NCBI RefSeq assembly: GCF_900258475.1
Contig: NZ_LT984887.1
Location: forward strand, 888,932-945,917
Direction: 5' to 3'
DNA length: 56,986 nt
DNA from: Anaerococcus sp. Marseille-P3915
GTDB taxonomy: Bacteria; Bacillota; Clostridia; Tissierellales; Peptoniphilaceae
Shown: in pieces, positions 17,676 to 28,260 of the stretch
Layout: each line of letters begins with the position of its first letter
How positions within the stretch are numbered: position 1 is the first letter of the stretch
Translations under genes and position numbers: made by a program
Notes under the pieces: model-generated
Database searches by the model: none
What the model was told of the DNA's origin: nothing
What the model saw: the letters and a program-made list of their open reading frames with translations, nothing else

Positions 17676-17825
17676 ATGAAAAGAATTCTTACATTAAATA
17701 CAAGAAACTTACACAAGAGCAAAAAAGATGGTGGTTGTGGTGAATGCCAAACTTCTTGCCAATCTGCTTGCAAAACATCTTGCGGAGTTGCAAACCAAGA
17801 ATGTGTTAGCAAAAAAAATAAATAA
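17676..17825 (+). CDS. SCIFF ranthipeptide precursor (six cysteines in forty-five residues)
   Basis: This 49-residue peptide begins MKRILTLNTRNLHKSKKDGG and carries six cysteines (21, 24, 28, 32, 36, 43) in the pattern CxxCxxxCxxxCxxxC with a final C seven residues on. CQTSCQSACKTSC is almost the signature of the SCIFF family, which is nearly universal in clostridia. A radical-SAM maturase forms thioether links from cysteine sulfur to a non-alpha carbon of an acceptor residue; the leader is residues 1-20. AAGGAG sits 6 nt before the ATG at 17676; the frame upstream of it lies in the 5' leader. The maturase gene follows. The biological role of mature SCIFF is still unclear; links to quorum sensing have been reported for ranthipeptides. 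Confidence 0.96.
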   Translation: MKRILTLNTRNLHKSKKDGGCGECQTSCQSACKTSCGVANQECVSKKNK

Positions 17826-17840
17826 GAGCTTACATATTAG

Positions 17841-17892
17841 AAGGCCTTTGCAAATCTTATCTGATTTTTTGGGTAATTGCGAGGGTCTTTTT
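17841..17892 (+). terminator. terminator/attenuator between SCIFF and its maturase
   Basis: Thirteen consecutive bases pair (17841-17853 with 17877-17889, three G-U) around a 23-nt loop, and the 3' arm runs into five T (17888-17892). It would limit read-through from the SCIFF promoter into the maturase, giving more peptide than enzyme. A TATAAT at 17926-17931 without a clear -35 may give the maturase its own start. Confidence 0.65.
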
Positions 17893-17961
17893 GTATTCTT
17901 AACTTTTATATTCCTAGTAATTAAGTATAATATATTAGGTTAAAAAACCATAGGAGGAATA

Positions 17962-19350
17962 ATGATACATCAATATAAAGCTAAGGGTTTTAATATTGTT
18001 TTAGATATATACAGTGGTTCTGTTCATCTAGTAGATGACCTTACATACGATATAATAGAATCTTACAAGAATTCTGACATAGATAAGCTAAAAACAGATT
18101 TAAGCCTTAAGTACAATGTGACAGATGAAGAATTAGAAGCTGCCTTCAATGAAGTAAGCGACCTTATTGAAAGCGGCCAATTGTTTACAGAAGATAATTT
18201 CAAGGACCTTGCCATAGATGTAACAAAAAAACCTACAACTATCAAGGCCCTTTGCCTAAATGTAGCCCATACCTGTAATTTTACCTGCGATTATTGCTTT
18301 GCTAAGGGTGGAACTTATCATGGACCTGATGCGATTATGTCAAAGGAAGTGGCCAAAGCTGCTATTGACTTTTTACTAGAAAATTCTGGAAGCCACTATA
18401 ATTTAGATATTGACTTTTTTGGTGGTGAACCTTTGATGAACCTAAGCGTTGTAAAATACACAGTAGACTATGCTAGAAGTAAGGAAGAAGAATTTAACAA
18501 GCACTTTAACTTCACCCTTACAACCAATGGCCTACTTCTAAATGACGAAAATATTGACTACTTAAATGAGAACATGAAAAATGTTGTCTTATCCCTGGAT
18601 GGAAGACGCGAAAAACACGACCACTTCAGAAAAACTATGAAGGGAACAGGTTCCTTCGACCTTATAGTTCCAAAATTTCAAAAACTTGTCGAAAGACGTG
18701 GTGATAAGGAATACTATATGAGAGGAACCTATACAGCCAATAACCTTGATTTTACAGAAGATATCAAGACTTATCTTGACCTAGGTTTTAAGAGGACATC
18801 CCTTGAACCTGTAGTTGGTTCACCTGATAATGAATATGCTCTAAAAGATGAGCACCTTGATATCCTATATGATCAATATGAGAAACTTGCTGACATGATG
18901 ATGGAAGCAATTGATAAGGATGATAAATTTATATTCTACCACTATATGATTGATCTTGAAAATGGTCCTTGTATCCACAAGAGACTTTCTGGATGCGGTT
19001 CTGGTACAGAGTATATGGCAGTAACCCCTACAGGCGACCTCTATCCTTGCCATCAATTTGTAGGCAATGAAGACTTTATAATCGGAAATATCTATGATGG
19101 AGTAAAAAATAAAAGTCTTGTAAATCGCTTTAAAACATGCAACTGCTATTCTAAAGAAGAGTGTAGATCATGCTGGGCCAATATGTATTGTTCAGGAGGC
19201 TGTGCGGCAAATAACTACAATGCCACAGGCGATCTAAACCACACCCACGAATATTCTTGCAAATTATTTAGAAAAAGAATTGAAATGGCCCTAGCCGTAA
19301 AAATTTATGAATTCCTTAAGGAAGCTGAAAAAGAAGAAAGTCTTGCCTAA
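17962..19350 (+). CDS. SCIFF maturase, radical-SAM/SPASM thioether-forming enzyme
   Basis: The 462-residue enzyme has an N-terminal RiPP-recognition-like region (1-90), the radical-SAM triad at C105, C109, C112 (CNFTCDYC), the FFGGEP motif and a SPASM C-terminus with clustered cysteines (CIHKRLSGCGSG, DLYPCHQF, CNCYSKEECRSCWANMYCSGGC) that bind auxiliary [4Fe-4S] clusters. This matches the SCIFF maturase family, including CteB of Clostridium thermocellum. It installs thioether crosslinks in the neighbouring SCIFF peptide. AGGAGGAAT precedes the ATG. The order peptide then maturase is the usual one. No dedicated exporter or protease is adjacent. Confidence 0.95.
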   Translation: MIHQYKAKGFNIVLDIYSGSVHLVDDLTYDIIESYKNSDIDKLKTDLSLKYNVTDEELEAAFNEVSDLIESGQLFTEDNFKDLAIDVTKKPTTIKALCLNVAHTCNFTCDYCFAKGGTYHGPDAIMSKEVAKAAIDFLLENSGSHYNLDIDFFGGEPLMNLSVVKYTVDYARSKEEEFNKHFNFTLTTNGLLLNDENIDYLNENMKNVVLSLDGRREKHDHFRKTMKGTGSFDLIVPKFQKLVERRGDKEYYMRGTYTANNLDFTEDIKTYLDLGFKRTSLEPVVGSPDNEYALKDEHLDILYDQYEKLADMMMEAIDKDDKFIFYHYMIDLENGPCIHKRLSGCGSGTEYMAVTPTGDLYPCHQFVGNEDFIIGNIYDGVKNKSLVNRFKTCNCYSKEECRSCWANMYCSGGCAANNYNATGDLNHTHEYSCKLFRKRIEMALAVKIYEFLKEAEKEESLA

Positions 19351-19360
19351 GGGCACAAAT

Positions 19361-19384
19361 AAAGCCAAGCTTGTGCTTGGCTTT
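19361..19384. terminator. bidirectional terminator between SCIFF maturase and comF
   Basis: AAAGCCAAGC (19361-19370), loop TTGT, GCTTGGCTTT (19375-19384): a perfect 10-bp stem with T-rich ends in both directions. It serves two convergent genes. Confidence 0.88.
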
Positions 19385-20013
19385 TAGATTACCCTTTTTT
19401 CTGAAGCAAGGGCCAATACTTTTATTTCTTTGGCATGAGATGCTTTTAATACTTTAATGATTTCCTTAGCTGTATTACCTGTTGTTAAGATATCATCGAT
19501 AATAAGAACAGACTTGCCTGTCATATCTTTTTGGCAAACAAAAGCATCAACTAGGTTGAGACTCCTTTCCTCCCTGCCTAAATCATGCTGGGCCTTGGTG
19601 TCTTTAACTTTTCTAAATTCATCCAGATAGCTTGGCCTTATCTTTTCTATAAAGTCATCTGTAATCATCCTTATCTGATCAAATCCCCTATCTATTAGGG
19701 TAGATTTTGAAGATGGAGATGTCAATATATAATCAGCATCAAATAAGCCTTTCCTAGTCCCATATTCATACAGAAATTCAGAAAAAACTCTGGAAAGGGA
19801 TGTATTTCTTTCAAACTTATAATCCCCTATTAGTTTTTTAAAAAAATCATCATAAAAAAACATGGCATAGGCCTTGGTATCTCCTACTAGAAATTCATTG
19901 TCTACATAGTCTAGTTTGTCAAAGCAATCTCTACAGATATGGTATTTGTAGATATATTCTTCCTTACAAATATAACACTTGTTAGGGTCTAAAAATAAAA
20001 AATCAATCAGCAA
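19384..20013 (-). CDS. comF: ComF-family phosphoribosyltransferase-like protein
   Basis: The 209-residue protein has an N-terminal zinc motif (CYICKEEY, then HICRDC), a central segment (LIGDYKFERNTSLSRVF) and the C-terminal phosphoribosyltransferase motif VLIIDDILTTGNTAKEI. ComF proteins take part in DNA uptake or recombination; in Helicobacter a ComF binds single-stranded DNA inside the cell. The start is TTG at 20013, with GGAG 8 nt before it, because the zinc motif lies at residue 13 and no nearby ATG preserves it. It overlaps recD2 by 11 bp, supporting co-expression and a DNA-processing role. No other competence genes are in the window. Confidence 0.85.
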   Translation of the reverse strand: MLIDFLFLDPNKCYICKEEYIYKYHICRDCFDKLDYVDNEFLVGDTKAYAMFFYDDFFKKLIGDYKFERNTSLSRVFSEFLYEYGTRKGLFDADYILTSPSSKSTLIDRGFDQIRMITDDFIEKIRPSYLDEFRKVKDTKAQHDLGREERSLNLVDAFVCQKDMTGKSVLIIDDILTTGNTAKEIIKVLKASHAKEIKVLALASEKRVI

Positions 20014-22159
20014 GTATAGACTCCATTTCCCCTATCCAATATGCTAGGTTAGTATTTCTCTTATTTGACCTATTATTGTCAACCATTGTCTTTATAAATC
20101 TCTTCTCACCCAATAAAATTACCAGACTCTTAGCTCTTGTGATACCAGTATAAAGTAGGTTTCTTGTTAAAAGCATAGGAGCCACCTGCATCATAGGAAT
20201 TATCACACACTTAAATTCTGAACCTTGTGACTTGTGGACTGTAATAGCATATGATAGGTCTAGATCTTTTATGTCTTCTTTTTTATATTTTATGACCTTA
20301 CCATCTTCAAACTCAACCTTAAGACTTTCTTCATTGGTGTCTATTTCTTTGATAATGCCAATATCTCCATTATAAACCCCATCGTCATTTTCCACTATAT
20401 TTATTGCCTTTAGGTCATAATTATTCCTAACCTGCATGACCTTATCATAGAGTTTAAAAGTCTTATTATTGATCTTCAAAAAAATATTTTGCTTATTTAT
20501 AGTTTCTTGGATAGCTTCATTGATAGAATCGACTCCCCAAGCTGTCTTTCTTGATAGGGATAGGACTTGGATATCATTTATTGGATCAAGTTTATAGAAA
20601 TTTGGTAGCCTATCTTTTATTAATTCTAAGAGAATTTCTTTAAAATTTCTAGAATTTGCATTTATAAAGAAAAAATCCTTGCCTGGTTGGTTTAAAAATG
20701 GATATTCACCCTTATTTATCCTGTGGGCATTTAAAACTATATTAGATTCTCCTGCCTGCCTAAATATTTTTTCTAGCCTCACTGAATTAATATTGGTTTC
20801 TAAAATATCTGATAAGACATTACCAGGGCCTACTGATGGAAGCTGGTCGCTATCTCCCACTAGAATTAGGGCTGTATTTTCCCCTATGGCATCGAGAAGA
20901 CTTTTCATCAGATAAATATCAACCATACTCATCTCATCGACGATTATATAATCTTTTTCGATTGGATTTTCTTCGTTATATTCAGCTATCGGCATATCTG
21001 GCCTGATTCCCACAAGTCTATGGATGGTATAGGCTTCCTTGCCTGTTGATTCTTGCATTCTTTTGGCCGCCCTACCAGTTGGAGCTGCCAAGGCATAGGA
21101 TAGGTCATTATCATCAAGTATCTTTGTTATAGCGTTGATTATGGTTGTTTTACCAGTGCCTGGTCCACCAGTTATTACAAGTAGCATATTCTCAAAAGCC
21201 TTATTAATTGCTTCTTTTTGTTCTTTGGAATATGGATCTAAGTCCTCATTTATACTTACATCAAAAATGTAAGAAGCAGCAATTTTTTTGGCTAAGTTCA
21301 TTGCTACAGATTTTTCTGCCTTATAAAGACTTTTGGCATATACATAGGAGACATCATCTATTACTACCAGCTCAAGTTTGCCAGAAAGCAAATCTTCTTC
21401 AACTTGTCTAGATATTAGGTCTTTATCTACTTTTAGTAAATTTTGGGTCTTAATTATCAGATCTTCTAATTTTAAGCTTGTATGCCCACTAAAATCAGCC
21501 TCATAATCAATCACATAGGAAAGTCCTGCTGATATACGGAATGATGAATTGACTTTCATTTCCATACTACGAGCAAGGCTATCTGCCATATTAAAGCCAA
21601 TTCCCTTTATATCTTCTATAAGCCTATAAGGATTTGCCCTTATTATATCTCTGGTATTTTCACCATATTTATTATAGATTTTCATAGAAAGATTGTAAGA
21701 AATCCTTAGCTTATTTAGAAATTCCATAGTTTGTCTAGAATCTCTAGTGTCTTCTACCGATAAGCTTATATCTCTTAGTTTTTTCTTGCCAATTCCTTCT
21801 ACTTCTATAAGCCTTTCTGTATTGTCATATAGGATGTCCAGAGACTCATTTCCGAATTTTTGATAGATGGCCTTAGCAGTTTTAGGTCCAATTCCTCTTA
21901 TATTTGAGTTTGATAGAAATTTAATTATTGATTCTTTATCTGATGGTTTTTTAAGACTTACATTTCTGACATTTATCTGCTCACCATATTTATCATGATA
22001 AGTTAAATCTCCCTCTACTTCTATCCTATCTCCCTCATTAAAAATAGGCATAGTACCAACAATGGTAATATCTGAATCAGTAGTGTCAAGGGTCATTACA
22101 CTATAACCACTTTCATCATTTCTATACCTAATGTTTGTTACTATGCCTTCTATTTTCAT
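20003..22159 (-). CDS. recD2: RecD2-type superfamily 1B DNA helicase
   Basis: The 718-residue protein has an N-terminal OB-like region, helix-hairpin-helix motifs (IRGIGPKTAKAIYQKFG, IEGIGKKKL), Walker A GGPGTGKTTI, Walker B YIIVDEMSMVD, LVGDSDQLPSVGPG and a UvrD-like C-terminus (SYAITVHKSQGSEFKCVII, YTGITRAK). RecD2 is the RecBC-independent 5'-3' helicase involved in replication-fork and mismatch repair. The length fits (about 720-800). murA lies 1 bp upstream and comF overlaps downstream. Confidence 0.94.
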   Translation of the reverse strand: MKIEGIVTNIRYRNDESGYSVMTLDTTDSDITIVGTMPIFNEGDRIEVEGDLTYHDKYGEQINVRNVSLKKPSDKESIIKFLSNSNIRGIGPKTAKAIYQKFGNESLDILYDNTERLIEVEGIGKKKLRDISLSVEDTRDSRQTMEFLNKLRISYNLSMKIYNKYGENTRDIIRANPYRLIEDIKGIGFNMADSLARSMEMKVNSSFRISAGLSYVIDYEADFSGHTSLKLEDLIIKTQNLLKVDKDLISRQVEEDLLSGKLELVVIDDVSYVYAKSLYKAEKSVAMNLAKKIAASYIFDVSINEDLDPYSKEQKEAINKAFENMLLVITGGPGTGKTTIINAITKILDDNDLSYALAAPTGRAAKRMQESTGKEAYTIHRLVGIRPDMPIAEYNEENPIEKDYIIVDEMSMVDIYLMKSLLDAIGENTALILVGDSDQLPSVGPGNVLSDILETNINSVRLEKIFRQAGESNIVLNAHRINKGEYPFLNQPGKDFFFINANSRNFKEILLELIKDRLPNFYKLDPINDIQVLSLSRKTAWGVDSINEAIQETINKQNIFLKINNKTFKLYDKVMQVRNNYDLKAINIVENDDGVYNGDIGIIKEIDTNEESLKVEFEDGKVIKYKKEDIKDLDLSYAITVHKSQGSEFKCVIIPMMQVAPMLLTRNLLYTGITRAKSLVILLGEKRFIKTMVDNNRSNKRNTNLAYWIGEMESILAD

Positions 22160-23440
22160 TTATTCTACTCTAACTCTCTTAATATCTGCTCCAAGCTTGG
22201 TAAGTTTTTCTACTAGATTTGAATAGCCCCTATCTATGTGGTAAATGTCAAATACTCTAGTAGTGCCTTCAGCTACAAGTCCTGCCATTACAAGGGCAGC
22301 GCCTGCTCTTAAATCTGTTGCCTTTACATCTGCTCCATGAAGTTTTTCAACACCTGCAATTGTCGCTCTATTACCAGATGTTGCGATAACAGCCCCCATT
22401 TTTGATAGTTCATTTACGTGCATGAACCTATTTTCAAAAACAGTTTCTTGGATCCTGCTCTCACCTTCACAAACTGTCATTAGCGCCATAAATTGAGCTT
22501 GAGCATCTGTTGGAAAACCTGGATAAGGAAGTGTTTGGATGTTGGTAGCCTTAAGCTTGCCCTTATTTGCCCTTACAATAATCTTATCCTCATCTTCAAT
22601 CTCTTCTACTTCAACACCCATCTCAACAAGCTTCGCTATAACAGGTCTGATGTGGCTGCCGATAACATTATTAATCAATACCTCTCCCCTAGTCATAGCT
22701 GCAGCTGTCATATAGCTTGCTGCTTCTATCCTATCAGGAATTATGGTATGTCTTGTTCCCTTTAGCTTTTCTACGCCATTAATTACAATTGTTGATGTAC
22801 CAGCTCCCTTTATATTTGCTCCCATTTTTGATAAGAAAGAAGCAAGGTCTACTATTTCTGGTTCCTTGGCTGCGTTTTCTAGAGTGGTCTTACCATTTGC
22901 AAGAGTCGCTGCCATGATAATATTTTGTGTAGCCCCTACTGATGGGAAGTCTAGGTATATCTCTGTACCTACTAGACCATCTTTTGCTTCTATAGATATT
23001 TCATCATCATTTATTATATTAGATGCTCCTAAAGCCTCAAAACCCTTTAAGTGTAAATCTATTGGACGGCTTCCTATATTACATCCACCTGGAGCCTTTG
23101 TATAAGCTGCATTAAATCTTGATAAGAGTGGACCCATAACAACAAATGAAGCTCTCATCTTATCCATTAGATCAAAAGGTGTCTCGCAGGTATTAATTGA
23201 AGCTGAATTTATGCTTAAGGTATTAGTGTCTAAATACTTTACTTCACTTCCTAAATGCTTAAGGACTTCGACCATTATCTCTACATCCTTAAGCTCAGGA
23301 ACACCATCCAATATTATTTCTTCTGTACCTAACACACAGGCAGCTAGTATTGGAAGAGCCGAATTCTTCGCTCCAGAAATATTCACTTCTCCCTGTAGAG
23401 GTCCATTAGAATTTATTACTAAAATTTCTTTTCCCGCCAT
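22160..23440 (-). CDS. murA: UDP-N-acetylglucosamine 1-carboxyvinyltransferase
   Basis: The enzyme catalyses the first committed step of peptidoglycan synthesis, transferring enolpyruvate from PEP to UDP-GlcNAc, and is the fosfomycin target. The 426-residue protein shows the SGAKNSALPIL opening and the active-site cysteine in APGGCNIGSRPIDLH, so it should be fosfomycin-sensitive in principle (Asp replaces Cys in naturally resistant forms). RIEAASYMTAAAMT and DLRAGAALVMAGL near the end complete the fold. AAGGA precedes the ATG, and upp ends 9 bp upstream. Firmicutes often have two MurA copies; which one this is cannot be told. Confidence 0.96.
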   Translation of the reverse strand: MAGKEILVINSNGPLQGEVNISGAKNSALPILAACVLGTEEIILDGVPELKDVEIMVEVLKHLGSEVKYLDTNTLSINSASINTCETPFDLMDKMRASFVVMGPLLSRFNAAYTKAPGGCNIGSRPIDLHLKGFEALGASNIINDDEISIEAKDGLVGTEIYLDFPSVGATQNIIMAATLANGKTTLENAAKEPEIVDLASFLSKMGANIKGAGTSTIVINGVEKLKGTRHTIIPDRIEAASYMTAAAMTRGEVLINNVIGSHIRPVIAKLVEMGVEVEEIEDEDKIIVRANKGKLKATNIQTLPYPGFPTDAQAQFMALMTVCEGESRIQETVFENRFMHVNELSKMGAVIATSGNRATIAGVEKLHGADVKATDLRAGAALVMAGLVAEGTTRVFDIYHIDRGYSNLVEKLTKLGADIKRVRVE

Positions 23441-23449
23441 ATCAAGTCC

Positions 23450-25125
<1,676 letters not shown>

Positions 25126-25135
25126 TTAGCCTTCT

Positions 25136-26065
25136 TTAATCTAAAATACAATAAGTCGGATCAGCGTGAAGTGTAAGTATCACTCCTGTTTCCTTTCTAA
25201 TAATTTTTTCGATCCTGTCTATTTCATTATGAAGTTCACTGACAGTCAAATTTCCTGGAACCTCAACATGGCAAGACCCTATTATCTGTCCCCTACCATA
25301 TTGGTGAATATCCAAATGATGCATGCCCTTTATATATTGGCCAGATAATAATATTTCAGAAATCTTTTCTTCTATATGCTCATCAATTCTTTCACCTAAT
25401 AAATATTTTACTGTTTCATTAAATAAGTCTATACCAGGCTTTATAACAAAAAACGCTACTACAATACCCATTGCAGCATCTAGGTTAAAACTTACAAATC
25501 TTTGCAAAAATACACCTAAAATGATTGCGCTGGTTGAAATTATATCATTTCTAGCATCAAGCATTACACCTAGGTTCAGGTCTGATTCTAAATCTTTATA
25601 TAATTTTGCATTTAACCTATAGATGTATACTTTTATCAAGATACCGGCAAATAATATTATAAAGCTTAGTAAACTAAGACCGTTGGGGTTATTATCATTA
25701 AAAGATTTTGCAGAATTTATAAAAAGCATAAGTCCCACATAGATAATCACTATCGAAACAAGTAAGGATACCACATATTCTATCCTACCATGCCCGAATG
25801 GATGGTCCTTATCGGCTGGTTTTTTAGAAAAACTAGAACCAACTAAGGCCATTATTGAGACTACCGAATCAGAAAGGTTGTTAAAGGCATCATTTAAGAT
25901 AGCTGTAGACTTACTTACGAAACCTAAAATAATCTTACTTATAAAAAGTATGATATTCATTATTATGCCAATAAGAGACGATACACTTATTAAATCTAGC
26001 CTTACATCAGGATTATCTGTATTTTTATAATCCTTTACCAATCTTTTAGCGAGGAAATCAAACAA
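25136..26065 (-). CDS. cation diffusion facilitator family transporter
   Basis: The 309-residue protein has about six transmembrane segments and a cytoplasmic C-terminal domain. The metal site in helix 2 shows NDAFNNLSDSVVSIMALVGS; HPFGHGRIEYV lies in the loop before helix 3; helix 5 has LDARNDIISTSAIILG. These match CDF zinc/manganese/iron exporters. The metal cannot be assigned. The start is TTG at 26065, directly after the prfA stop, with GAGGA 7 nt upstream inside prfA; the first residues (FDFLAKRLVKDY) look like a genuine CDF N-terminus. Confidence 0.9.
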   Translation of the reverse strand: MFDFLAKRLVKDYKNTDNPDVRLDLISVSSLIGIIMNIILFISKIILGFVSKSTAILNDAFNNLSDSVVSIMALVGSSFSKKPADKDHPFGHGRIEYVVSLLVSIVIIYVGLMLFINSAKSFNDNNPNGLSLLSFIILFAGILIKVYIYRLNAKLYKDLESDLNLGVMLDARNDIISTSAIILGVFLQRFVSFNLDAAMGIVVAFFVIKPGIDLFNETVKYLLGERIDEHIEEKISEILLSGQYIKGMHHLDIHQYGRGQIIGSCHVEVPGNLTVSELHNEIDRIEKIIRKETGVILTLHADPTYCILD

Positions 26066-27142
26066 CTATTCTTCCTCGCCTATTTTTTCTAACTTTCTAG
26101 TTTGATCTTCTGCTATTAGGGAGTTAATCATATCTTCTATATTTCCATTTAGAAAATCATCTAGTTGGTAAACGGTCTTATTGATCCTGTGGTCGGTTAT
26201 TCTTCCTTGAGGGAAGTTATAGGTTCTTATTCTTTCAGACCTATCACCAGTACCTACCTGGCTTTTTCTGTTATCTGCTATTTCTTTATTTCTTTTTTCT
26301 TCTTCTAACTCATAAAGTCTAGCCCTAAGTACTCTCATGGCCTTGTCTTTATTCTTTATCTGACTTTTTTCATCTTGTATGGCTACAACTAGGCCTGTTG
26401 GAATATGGGTAAGTCTTACAGCAGAGTCAGTTGTATTTACAGATTGGCCACCATTACCACTTGACCTATAAACATCCACCCTAATATCGTTAGGATCTAT
26501 GTGAAGCTCTACTTCATCAACTTCTGGAAGAACTGCAACAGTTGCTGTAGATGTATGTATCCTACCACCAGATTCTGTCTCAGGTACTCTTTGAACCCTA
26601 TGAACTCCTGATTCGTATTTTAACTTAGAATAAGCTCCCTCACCTCTTACAACAAAGGTAGCATCCTTAATTCCACCTACCCCTTGGGTGTTAACCTCAA
26701 TATCTTCAGTCTTAAAGCCTGCCTTATCAGCATACATGTTATACATTCTGTAAAGGTCTCCAGCAAAAAGTCCTGCCTCATCACCTCCAGCCCCAGGTCT
26801 AATTTCAACAATTACGTCTCTTTCATCGTTAGGGTCCTTTGGTATTAGAAGAATTTGCATTTCATCTTTGAAGACTTCAAGGTTTTTCTTGTTTTCATCA
26901 ATTTCTTCTTTGAGCATAGCAATCATATCTTGATCATCTGTCTCGTTTAGAAGCTCTTGATTTTCTTCTATTGTATCTTCTGCGTTTTTAATTTCTTCGT
27001 ATTTTTCAACTACTGGTTTTAGTGAATTGTACTCTTTAGAAACTTTTCTAAATTGATCCATATCTGCTAAAACTGCGGGATCTGCAAGTTTTAATTCAAG
27101 TTGTTTGTAATTTTCTCTAACATGTTCTAGATTTTCAAACAT
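26066..27142 (-). CDS. prfA: peptide chain release factor 1
   Basis: RF1 reads UAA and UAG and triggers peptidyl-tRNA hydrolysis. The 358-residue protein has the PxT codon-reading tripeptide (PET in RVQRVPETESGGRIHTS) and the catalytic GGQ (SSGNGGQSVN), whose glutamine is methylated by PrmC. NFPQGRITDHRINKT is the RF1 C-terminal signature. prmC lies 3 bp upstream, so modifier and substrate are co-expressed. Confidence 0.97.
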   Translation of the reverse strand: MFENLEHVRENYKQLELKLADPAVLADMDQFRKVSKEYNSLKPVVEKYEEIKNAEDTIEENQELLNETDDQDMIAMLKEEIDENKKNLEVFKDEMQILLIPKDPNDERDVIVEIRPGAGGDEAGLFAGDLYRMYNMYADKAGFKTEDIEVNTQGVGGIKDATFVVRGEGAYSKLKYESGVHRVQRVPETESGGRIHTSTATVAVLPEVDEVELHIDPNDIRVDVYRSSGNGGQSVNTTDSAVRLTHIPTGLVVAIQDEKSQIKNKDKAMRVLRARLYELEEEKRNKEIADNRKSQVGTGDRSERIRTYNFPQGRITDHRINKTVYQLDDFLNGNIEDMINSLIAEDQTRKLEKIGEEE

Positions 27143-27145
27143 AAT

Positions 27146-27940
27146 TTATCCTTTCTGTGCAATAATAAATCTATCAAAATCGTTAAAATCTTTTATGTTT
27201 TTTATCTTAATAAAATTTTCATTCTTCAATAATTCATTAATCTCATCTTTTTGATCATAACCTATTTCAAAAATTAGGTGTCCTCCATCATTTAGATAGT
27301 TTGGTGCATCTTTTATAATCTGCCTATAGAAATCTAAGCCATCTACGCCGCCATAAAGGGCTGATTTAGGTTCATAAAAAAGCTCTTTATCGAGATTTTC
27401 ATAATCTACCTCATTGATATAAGGTGGGTTTGATACTATTAAATCAAATTTGCCTTCAATATTTTCAAATAAGTCAGATTTGATAAAGCCGACATTATTT
27501 ATATCTAGATGCTCTTTATTTTCACTTGCTAAGCTTAGGGCCTTATCTTCTATATCTGAGCCAATGACAAGAGAGTCCTTTAGATTATAGGCAAGACTTA
27601 AGGCTATAGCACCACTACCTGTTCCTATATCTAGGATTTTTTCCTTATTAAAGTTAGATTTTATAATATAATCAACAATTATCTCTGTTTCAAATCTTGG
27701 TATAAGAGCTCTCGAATCAACCTTAAGCCTTAAATTATAAAATTCCCACCAGCCTATGGCGTATTGGAGGGGAATAGATTCTTTCCTCATATTTATTATA
27801 TCGTTTAATTTTCTAGATTCTTCTTCTTTTAGGTCTAAATTTTGATTTAAGAGTATAAAAGATTTGGGTTTATCTAAAATATAGGAAAGAGCTATGAGTG
27901 TTGTGTTGTAATCTTTTTTTAAAAATTCTGATATTTTCAT
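27146..27940 (-). CDS. prmC: release factor glutamine methyltransferase
   Basis: PrmC uses SAM to methylate the GGQ glutamine of release factors. The 264-residue protein has an N-terminal helical RF-binding domain, then GWWEFYNLRLKVDSRALIPR, the SAM motif ILDIGTGSGAIALSLA and catalytic NPPY in LIVSNPPYINE. I prefer the ATG at 27940; a TTG four codons earlier is also possible. No clear Shine-Dalgarno is present: the region upstream is the rpmE terminator, whose U-tract ends 10 nt before the ATG. Expression must therefore come from read-through, or from a promoter inside rpmE. Confidence 0.93.
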   Translation of the reverse strand: MKISEFLKKDYNTTLIALSYILDKPKSFILLNQNLDLKEEESRKLNDIINMRKESIPLQYAIGWWEFYNLRLKVDSRALIPRFETEIIVDYIIKSNFNKEKILDIGTGSGAIALSLAYNLKDSLVIGSDIEDKALSLASENKEHLDINNVGFIKSDLFENIEGKFDLIVSNPPYINEVDYENLDKELFYEPKSALYGGVDGLDFYRQIIKDAPNYLNDGGHLIFEIGYDQKDEINELLKNENFIKIKNIKDFNDFDRFIIAQKG

Positions 27941-27950
27941 TATTTTACAC

Positions 27951-27978
27951 AAAAATAAGGTAAGTTGCCTTACCTTAT
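27951..27978 (-). terminator. rpmE terminator abutting prmC
   Basis: Perfect leftward stem ATAAGGTAAG (27978-27969), loop GCAA, CTTACCTTAT (27964-27955), then a short T-run (27954-27951). The prmC ATG follows 10 nt later. Confidence 0.85.
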
Positions 27979-27989
27979 ATTTCTTTCTA

Positions 27990-28193
27990 TTATTTTCTAC
28001 CGTATTTCTTGTTAAATCTTTCTACCTTACCACCACGTTCAGCAGTTCTTTGTTTACCAGAGTAGAATGGGTGACAATTGCTGCAAACTTCTACTTTGAT
28101 TTCTTCTTCTGTTGAACCTACTGTAAACTCGTTGCCACAAGACACACAAGTTACCTTAGCTTGGTGATATTCTGGATGTAATTCTTTTTTCAT
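27990..28193 (-). CDS. rpmE: 50S ribosomal protein L31 (zinc-binding form)
   Basis: The 67-residue protein matches type A L31: [20 protein letters not shown], then [13 protein letters not shown] and a basic end. Four cysteines in two CxxC pairs mark the zinc-containing (C+) form rather than the zinc-free paralogue used under zinc starvation. GAGGTG precedes the ATG. A good promoter lies 38 bp upstream, and a strong terminator follows, so it is a monocistronic or attenuated unit between rho and prmC. Confidence 0.96.
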   Translation of the reverse strand: MKKELHPEYHQAKVTCVSCGNEFTVGSTEEEIKVEVCSNCHPFYSGKQRTAERGGKVERFNKKYGRK

Positions 28194-28230
28194 AATTCAC
28201 CTCTATCTTCCATTTCAATAAGCAATTAAA

Positions 28231-28259
28231 ATTATACCTGCTTTGTATACTTAAATCAA
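28231..28259 (-). promoter_or_regulatory. rpmE promoter
   Basis: Leftward TTGATT (28259-28254), 17-bp spacer, TATAAT (28236-28231). Confidence 0.7.
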
Positions 28260-28260
28260 G

